NCBI GenBank assembly: GCA_002480935.1 | Contig: DLDC01000074.1 | Span: forward strand, 12,252 to 21,709 | Direction of reading: 5' to 3' | From: Prevotella sp. UBA7782 | GTDB taxonomy: Bacteria; Bacteroidota; Bacteroidia; Bacteroidales; Bacteroidaceae | Length of the DNA stretch: 9,458 nucleotides | Part shown: positions 4,818 through 9,458 of the stretch, in pieces | Layout: the number at the start of each line of letters is the position of its first letter | Numbering within the stretch: the stretch's first letter is position 1 | Translations under genes and position numbers: made by a program | The notes under the pieces: model-generated | Told to the model about the DNA's origin: nothing | What the model saw: the letters and a program-made list of their open reading frames with translations, nothing else | Database searches by the model: none

Positions 4818-6131
4818 CTACCTGACAAGGTGCTTCTTGAGCCAAACCATGTGCCCATACTCCGTAGCTTCGCTCGTCCAATGCTCGTTGATGGGGGTGA
4901 TGAGGCTCTCCTTGGGACACTTGAGCGTGTTCCATACGGCATAGCTCGTGGTGGGAGGGCAGGCATTGTCATTATATCCCCACGTCATGTAGACGGGACA
5001 GGTGATATGCCGCGCGAAGTTAACCACGTCATAGTAAGCCAACGTCTTGATATTGCCAGGCGTGAGCACCCCTCTCATCTTGTTGAAGTGGGGATAGCCG
5101 CCTGTGCGGCCGGGCTCTACGTAGGCTGCCATGTCACTTAAGGCGGGATGATTGACGATGCACTGGGTGACGCGAGGGTCTAGTCCGGCTGCCACGATAG
5201 ACAGCGCCCCACCCTGACTGCCTCCTTGCACGGCGAGATTCTTGCCATCCCACTGTGGCAATGAGGTGAGAAGATCAAGGCAGCGCACCAGTCCCAGATA
5301 GACGTGACGCATATAATAGCGGTCGCGGTTGTCTATTCCACTCTCCAGATAGCCCGTGCCACTGCCGTTGAAGGCGCGGCTCACGTCGTTGAACACCGAC
5401 TGCGGCAGGCGCGGATCGAGACCATGTATTTCTGTTTCAAGCCGGATGAAGCCGTTCTCGGCATAATACTTATGCCGAAGGGGCTCCTTGATGGTCTTGA
5501 TGCCGGCTCCGGGAGGACATAAAACGGCCGGGCAACTGCCCTTCTTGGCATTCTTGGGGAAGAACAAGTAGCCGTAAAGAGAATAGTGTTGGTCTATCTT
5601 CAGCTTGATGAGATAGCAGTCTATCTTGTCGGTTGTATATTCCTTGGCCGGCTCTTGCGTGTAGCTGAGCTCTTGCTGCTGCCGCATCTCACTGATGCTA
5701 TTCTGCCAGAAAGAGGTGAAATCGGCTGGTTCTTGCGTCCAAGGACGTATCTTATCTACCGAGAAGCCCACCTTGACATGATGCATATAGGTGGTGCTGT
5801 CTACAGTAACGCTCAGTCTGAGATCGCGAAAGCCAGGCGTGGTGCGTGTGCCCATATCTATCTTGGCCCGTCCGTTCTTCAGTTTCACGCTGCCATGGTG
5901 GTCGGCATCCAGCATGTCATTGGCTATGGAGTATTTCACAACACCATCACGTGGAATGCCATACTTATAGAATTCCACCTCTACGATGGCTTTCTCACCC
6001 GTTTTATAGAGCCAGTCGGCGTGGTCGGGCACCGTAACAAAGAGGTAATCGCTGCGGTAGGGATAGTTTTCGGCATGGATTTGAGCCCATGACAAAAACA
6101 AAAGGAGTAATAAAAATACGCGTTGTTTCAT
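4818..6131 (-). CDS. Secreted acetyl xylan esterase (AXE1 family)
   Basis: A 437-residue exported alpha/beta-hydrolase, probably removing acetyl groups from xylan-type or other acetylated sugars in the periplasm or outside the cell. Residues 1-20 are a signal peptide (leucine-rich core, cleavage after IHA-20). Residues 21-125 form a beta-rich N-terminal domain not found in minimal AXE1 enzymes. The esterase fold follows: oxyanion-region Pro-Gly around 206-210, nucleophile Ser305 in GGSQGG, Asp388 in NDNACPP and likely catalytic His427 in EYGHM (His417 is the alternative). CPP after the Asp is typical of AXE1/cephalosporin deacetylases. I chose the ATG at 6131 because the signal peptide starts there. 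An in-frame ATG at 6251 would add 40 unlikely residues and bury the signal. The gene follows the cysteine peptidase in the same direction after 155 bases. No own promoter or Shine-Dalgarno sequence was recognised. True substrate uncertain. Confidence 0.88.
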   Translation of the reverse strand: MKQRVFLLLLLFLSWAQIHAENYPYRSDYLFVTVPDHADWLYKTGEKAIVEVEFYKYGIPRDGVVKYSIANDMLDADHHGSVKLKNGRAKIDMGTRTTPGFRDLRLSVTVDSTTYMHHVKVGFSVDKIRPWTQEPADFTSFWQNSISEMRQQQELSYTQEPAKEYTTDKIDCYLIKLKIDQHYSLYGYLFFPKNAKKGSCPAVLCPPGAGIKTIKEPLRHKYYAENGFIRLETEIHGLDPRLPQSVFNDVSRAFNGSGTGYLESGIDNRDRYYMRHVYLGLVRCLDLLTSLPQWDGKNLAVQGGSQGGALSIVAAGLDPRVTQCIVNHPALSDMAAYVEPGRTGGYPHFNKMRGVLTPGNIKTLAYYDVVNFARHITCPVYMTWGYNDNACPPTTSYAVWNTLKCPKESLITPINEHWTSEATEYGHMVWLKKHLVR

Positions 6132-6226
6132 GTTTGATGGTTTTAATAGATTTGCTAATAGTTGTTTGTTAAGCGCTCTTAGGGAGCAGTTGCAAGGGCC
6201 AGGGGGCCATAACAAACCCACCTGAC

Positions 6227-6265
6227 GGGCACGTCGGATGGCAAAAGCCACATGCCGACATGCCC
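6227..6265 (-). terminator. Stable hairpin between peptidase and esterase genes
   Basis: The arms 6227-6237 (GGGCACGTCGG) and 6255-6265 (CCGACATGCCC) pair over 11 bp in the minus-strand RNA, with one G-U pair, and an inner TGGC/GCCA stem caps the loop TTTT. It starts 21 bases after the peptidase stop. The downstream tract (GGTTTGTT after several bases) is a poor T-run, so it may be a leaky terminator, an RNA-processing site or an mRNA-stabilising hairpin rather than a full stop. Confidence 0.5.
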
Positions 6266-6286
6266 AAGCAAGCTGGTTAGGGGTGC

Positions 6287-7693
6287 TTACATATCCTCGG
6301 CAAAGAGCGGATCCTCCGGCATGACCATCACAGGCTTTTGTTCTGAGGCCTTGAGAATGTTGTCAGGAACGTATTTCTTGTTCACTACCAGACGGAACAT
6401 ATACTCATTAAACCACCGGTTGGTCATGATGAGACAGCCGTTCTGCCCATAGCTTGAACCCCAACTATTCTCTACCTTCCACTTCACGGGGTTGCCCTGG
6501 TCGTCTAAATCAACGGCGGTGAGCGTCATGGCATGGGTGCTGCCCGAGTCGAAAGTGCTGATACGGTCGGCTTTATTCATGGGGAAAGTGGTGCCGAAGA
6601 GTGAGGCATAGTCGTAGTTCTGCGTGTCCAGATAGCCTCGTTTGCGGTCCAACTGCTTGCCTACGTCATAGCTTGAATACATCTTGGCGCTGTCTTTGAG
6701 CGACGCGATGGCCATCTTGGCAATGTCTTCCATGGGCAAATTGATGTATTTCCAGTTATGCCCGTCGTATGTATGACGGTCATACTCCACCTCATAAGTC
6801 TTATAATAGGGTCTGCGAGGGTCGTTCATAGCCATGATGAAGGTGCCGTTGAGCTGGCCACCCACACATTCTTGATAGAATTCTTTAGGGGTATAGGTCT
6901 TTGGTTTGCCCACCGGCTTGCCGTTCTTATCATGAAAAGCGTAGGTAAACTGCTTGACTGGCGTGCCCAAGGTGAGGGCCAACATGCGGTAGATGGTTGA
7001 GAGCATCTGGGTCTTTCGAGTCTGTATGGCCTCTTTCGACTTCTTTTGCAGCACCATGTTGCGCAGTTCAAGTCCATACTCACGCAGCTTGGATGACACG
7101 AGGCGCGCCATGCGCGAGGTGTTATCAGCCGAATAGGTCTCGGGCATCACCTCCATGGGCACAAGACCATACTTCTCTGACAGGTCGGCAACGCCACAGA
7201 AAGTGCCTCCGTCGTTGATGGGCGACTTGAAGAAGAAGCGCATTCGCTCGCTGTCCATAGGCTCCTTGGCATTGTCTATAACGCCTTGCAACATGAGATT
7301 GGCCTTCTCCAGTTGGTCGTAAAAGAAGAGATAGGCCTGCGAAAATTCTACCCTGAGCGAGTCTTTGTGCGCCCGGGCAAAGTTGGCTCTCAGCACATTG
7401 AGGCCGGAGAAGAGCCAGCAGCGCCCCGAACTCTTCTGGTTATGGATGCTCTGCTTGGGCGTCTCTACGCTGAAGTAGGTGTCTATCGAGCCTTGGTTGG
7501 CATAGTTTTGGGCCAGGTCGTCGATGGAGTTGGTGGCTATGGCATTGGCTAATGCCTTGGAAGAGGGTGTGGCCTGACACTCGGTCTCCATCTGCTTGAG
7601 CATCTTACTGCTGATGCCTCCGCCGGGAGTTTGCGCGTTTGCAGGCAGAGCCAGCAAGACTGAGAAAAACAAGATAGCTTTAGGTGTGTTCAT
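6287..7693 (-). CDS. Secreted bleomycin hydrolase/PepC-type cysteine peptidase
   Basis: A 468-residue papain-superfamily peptidase of the C1-B (bleomycin hydrolase/aminopeptidase C) type. Residues 1-20 are a signal peptide (MNTPKAILFF core, cleavage after ANA-20), so the enzyme is exported, whereas classical PepC and bleomycin hydrolase are cytoplasmic. The active site is complete: oxyanion Gln86, nucleophile Cys92 in GRCWLFSGLN, His387 in STHAMTLTAVD and Asn409 in VENSWG. The large insertions between Cys and His are typical of C1-B and absent from simple papains. In known members the C-terminal tail reaches into the active site and sets aminopeptidase specificity. Here the end reads DPLFAEDM, unlike the tails I know, so exo- versus endo-activity is open. 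The gene is first of a same-strand pair with the esterase and divergent from ald. Its promoter is at 7728-7759. Probable role: processing of peptides taken up or generated outside the cytoplasm. Confidence 0.92.
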   Translation of the reverse strand: MNTPKAILFFSVLLALPANAQTPGGGISSKMLKQMETECQATPSSKALANAIATNSIDDLAQNYANQGSIDTYFSVETPKQSIHNQKSSGRCWLFSGLNVLRANFARAHKDSLRVEFSQAYLFFYDQLEKANLMLQGVIDNAKEPMDSERMRFFFKSPINDGGTFCGVADLSEKYGLVPMEVMPETYSADNTSRMARLVSSKLREYGLELRNMVLQKKSKEAIQTRKTQMLSTIYRMLALTLGTPVKQFTYAFHDKNGKPVGKPKTYTPKEFYQECVGGQLNGTFIMAMNDPRRPYYKTYEVEYDRHTYDGHNWKYINLPMEDIAKMAIASLKDSAKMYSSYDVGKQLDRKRGYLDTQNYDYASLFGTTFPMNKADRISTFDSGSTHAMTLTAVDLDDQGNPVKWKVENSWGSSYGQNGCLIMTNRWFNEYMFRLVVNKKYVPDNILKASEQKPVMVMPEDPLFAEDM

Positions 7694-7727
7694 TGATGAT
7701 GATTTTTTGATTTTATATATTTGGCTT

Positions 7728-7759
7728 CAAAAATACAATATTTTTCTTATATATACAAA
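7728..7759 (-). promoter_or_regulatory. Promoter of the cysteine peptidase gene
   Basis: On the minus strand, TTTG (7759-7756), a 20-base spacer and TATTTTTG (7735-7728) match both elements of the Bacteroidetes promoter consensus. Transcription should start near 7721, giving a leader of about 28 bases to the ATG at 7693. A second -7-like box (TACTTTTG, 7779-7772) has no matching -33 element. Confidence 0.7.
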
Positions 7760-7843
7760 GTAGGGCGTTTTCAAAAGTAGAAAACCGCATTAAATTAATG
7801 TTAAATACTATATAGGGAGTATATATGATGTTTATTTTTTACT

Positions 7844-7851
7844 TATCTTTG
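7844..7851 (+). promoter_or_regulatory. Promoter -7 box of ald
   Basis: TATCTTTG matches TAnnTTTG exactly and is identical to the -7 box of the ABC operon. No clear TTTG lies 19-21 bases upstream. An imperfectly placed inverted repeat ATACT-8-AGTAT (7805-7822) occupies that region instead. Predicted transcription starts near 7858, about 30 bases before the ald ATG. Confidence 0.6.
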
Positions 7852-7887
7852 ACGCGAAATATCAACAACTTAATAAGTAATAACATC

Positions 7888-8994
7888 ATGAAAATCGGTA
7901 TTCCAAAAGAAATCAAGGACAATGAGAACCGCGTGGGCATGACTCCTGCGGGCGTTGCTGAGTTGAAAAAGCACGGACACACCGTGTATGTGCAACACAC
8001 GGCAGGTGAGAACAGCGGCTTTAAAGACGAGGATTATGTGAAGGTAGGGGCTGAAATACTTCCCGACATCAAGGATGTGTATGCTCAGGCTGACATGATT
8101 GTGAAGGTAAAGGAGCCTATTGAGCCGGAATATGACCTTGTAAGGAAAGACCAACTGCTCTTTACTTACTTCCACTTTGCATGTGACAAGCCTCTCACGG
8201 AGGCCATGATCAAGGGCGGGGCCGTGTGCCTGGCTTACGAAACCGTGCAGAAGGCTGACCGGTCATTGCCATTGCTGGTGCCTATGAGCGAGGTGGCAGG
8301 ACGCATGGCAGCTCTCAACGGGGCCTACTATCTGCAAAAAACCAAAGGCGGAAAGGGCAAACTGGTGAGCGGTGTGCCCGGTGTGAAGCCTACAAAGGTG
8401 CTCGTGCTGGGCGGAGGTACCGTAGGAGAGGCTGCCGCACGCATGGCTGCAGGTATGGGAGCTGACGTTATCATCGCCGACATATCACTGCCCAGGCTCA
8501 GACAACTGGAGATGGAGCTGCCCGCAAACGTGCATGCGCTCTACTCTAGCGAGCATAACATAGTGAAAGAACTGCCTGACGTAGACATCGTGATAGGCTC
8601 TGTGCTGGTGCCGGGAGATAAAACTCCGCACCTGATTACGCGCGACATGCTGAAGATAATGGAGAAAGGCACGGTGCTGGTGGATGTTGCCATCGACCAG
8701 GGAGGCTGTTTCGAAACATCACATCCCACTTCTCACACTCATCCTGTATATGAAGTAGACGGAATAGTGCATTATTGCGTAGCCAATATACCGGGTGCGG
8801 TGCCTTACACATCTACTATGGCTCTCACAAACGCTACATTGAGGTATGCCGTAGCATTGGCTGACAAAGGCTGGGAAAAGGCTTGCAAGGAAGACGAAAG
8901 CCTGTATAAGGGACTGAACATCGTGAAAGGCGACGTTACTTATAAGGCTGTGGCTGACGTGTGGGGCCTGCCTTATAAGCCTGTAAAGCTCTGA
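7888..8994 (+). CDS. ald: Alanine dehydrogenase
   Basis: A 368-residue cytoplasmic enzyme that interconverts L-alanine with pyruvate and ammonia using NAD. It links amino acid use to central carbon metabolism. The catalytic and substrate residues of the family are all at their usual positions: Arg15 (NENRVGMTP), Lys75 (KVKEP), His96 (FHFA) and Asp270 (VAIDQGG). The Rossmann fold carries GGGTVG at 175-180, with Asp198 at the end of the second strand, predicting NAD rather than NADP. The length matches the family. I took the ATG at 7888 (MKIGIPKE). An in-frame ATG at 7825 would lie upstream of the -7 box at 7844 and would add a 21-residue leader that the family lacks. No Shine-Dalgarno sequence is seen. 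The gene is monocistronic, divergent from the peptidase gene and followed by a strong terminator. Confidence 0.97.
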   Translation: MKIGIPKEIKDNENRVGMTPAGVAELKKHGHTVYVQHTAGENSGFKDEDYVKVGAEILPDIKDVYAQADMIVKVKEPIEPEYDLVRKDQLLFTYFHFACDKPLTEAMIKGGAVCLAYETVQKADRSLPLLVPMSEVAGRMAALNGAYYLQKTKGGKGKLVSGVPGVKPTKVLVLGGGTVGEAAARMAAGMGADVIIADISLPRLRQLEMELPANVHALYSSEHNIVKELPDVDIVIGSVLVPGDKTPHLITRDMLKIMEKGTVLVDVAIDQGGCFETSHPTSHTHPVYEVDGIVHYCVANIPGAVPYTSTMALTNATLRYAVALADKGWEKACKEDESLYKGLNIVKGDVTYKAVADVWGLPYKPVKL

Positions 8995-9026
8995 ATGAAA
9001 TCTGAAACAACAGACGTGACATAACA

Positions 9027-9079
9027 AAAACGAATGGACAATGCTCATAAAGGAGCTTGCCCATTCGTTTTATTTTATT
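9027..9079. terminator. Bidirectional intrinsic terminator, ald / clpC
   Basis: ACGAATGG (9030-9037) pairs with CCATTCGT (9061-9068). After an A-C mismatch the stem continues with CAA/TTG and GCTC/GAGC, closing a six-base loop (ATAAAG). It is followed by TTTTATTTTATTCTTTT on the plus strand and preceded by AAAAA, which gives a T-run on the minus strand. It starts 33 bases after the ald stop and lies about 50 bases past the clpC stop, so it can serve both genes. Confidence 0.9.
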
Positions 9080-9119
9080 CTTTTGACCCAAGAAATCGGG
9101 CTCTCAGGAAGGCAAAAGG

Positions 9120-9458
9120 CTATATTTGCTTAAATGTCAACGCATTGCCGTTGGTGTTTTTTCCTATAGATATGTTTGCGCCTGCACTCACCTCGCCACT
9201 CAGAATGAGCTCACACAAGCCGTCTTCTATGTACGTTTGAATGGCTCTCTTCAGCGGACGGGCACCAAACTGCACGTCATAGCCTTTCGAAGCGACGAAT
9301 TCCTTGGCCTTATCCGTGATGGCGAGATGGTAGCCAAGAGCCTCTACACGCTTGAAAAGACCTCTCAGTTCAATGTCTATGATGCGTTTGATAGCCTCAA
9401 GATCTAGTTGGTCGAAGGTGATAATCTCATCAAGACGGTTCAAGAACTCAGGAGCAAA
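9120..9458 (-). CDS. clpC: ATP-dependent Clp protease ATP-binding subunit ClpC, C-terminal part
   Basis: The last 112 residues of a Clp/Hsp100 AAA+ unfoldase, cut by the right edge of the window. The visible part begins FAPEFLNRLDEII, the end of the second AAA+ large domain with its arginine-bearing FLNR motif. It continues into the D2 small domain with the sensor-2 motif GARPLKRAIQ (59-68 of the fragment). The wording (ITFDQL, IDIELRGL, KGYDVQFGARPLKRAIQ-Y-EDG) fits Bacteroidota ClpC better than ClpB, which normally has FGARPLKRVIQ. ClpC unfolds substrates and feeds them to ClpP. The ClpP-binding IGF/L-type loop and the first AAA+ domain lie outside the window, so ClpB is not fully excluded. 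The frame is open to the edge; an internal TTG at 9443 is not the start. Confidence 0.85.
   Translation of the reverse strand, partial: FAPEFLNRLDEIITFDQLDLEAIKRIIDIELRGLFKRVEALGYHLAITDKAKEFVASKGYDVQFGARPLKRAIQTYIEDGLCELILSGEVSAGANISIGKNTNGNALTFKQI

Noticed and set aside
5586..6092. Plus-strand open frame (168 codons) antisense to the esterase gene
   Set aside because: A shadow frame with no family resemblance. The opposite strand has a complete signal peptide and catalytic triad.
6132..6251. N-terminal extension of the esterase from an ATG at 6251
   Set aside because: It would place 40 residues before a textbook signal peptide, and its DNA includes part of the intergenic hairpin. The start at 6131 is far better.
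7825..7887. N-terminal extension of alanine dehydrogenase from an ATG at 7825
   Set aside because: It begins upstream of the predicted -7 box, so it would not be in the transcript, and the family starts MKIGIPKE.

Overview
The window looks like chromosomal DNA from a Bacteroidota bacterium, most likely a Prevotella-type member of the Bacteroidales. Evidence: the protein versions seen (PheS, ClpC, alanine dehydrogenase and a head-GIN/DUF2807 lipoprotein) read like Bacteroidales families. Promoter candidates match the Bacteroidetes consensus (TTTG or TTG, about 20 bases, then TAnnTTTG). Most genes lack a Shine-Dalgarno sequence. Genus is inference. Nothing points to phage, plasmid, CRISPR or an insertion sequence.

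Layout, left to right. pheS (2-1042, +) is essentially complete. It converges on a four-gene minus-strand operon, and both share a bidirectional hairpin terminator near 1143-1190. In transcription order the operon is: ABC ATPase (4176-3355), six-helix ABC permease (3295-2519), DUF2807 lipoprotein (2463-1621) and a short GntR/YtrA-type repressor (1604-1224). Its promoter lies at 4231-4261. A perfect 8-bp inverted repeat with a 6-bp spacer at 4207-4228 sits immediately downstream of the -7 box, exactly where a GntR autorepressor would bind. The four genes thus look like one self-regulated export or envelope-stress module. Upstream, 4262-4817 has no credible gene but contains direct and inverted repeats that may belong to dispersed intergenic repeats.

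Next come two minus-strand genes for exported enzymes: a secreted bleomycin-hydrolase/PepC-type cysteine peptidase (7693-6287), then an AXE1-type acetyl esterase with an extra N-terminal domain (6131-4818). A 39-base hairpin lies between them. The peptidase is divergent from alanine dehydrogenase ald (7888-8994, +), with a promoter candidate for each gene in the spacer. ald converges on the 3' end of clpC (9458-9120, -, cut by the window edge), again sharing a bidirectional terminator (9027-9079).

Most of the window is housekeeping or ordinary accessory metabolism. The part most worth attention is the self-regulated ABC/DUF2807/GntR operon with its visible operator. I found no wholly new system.
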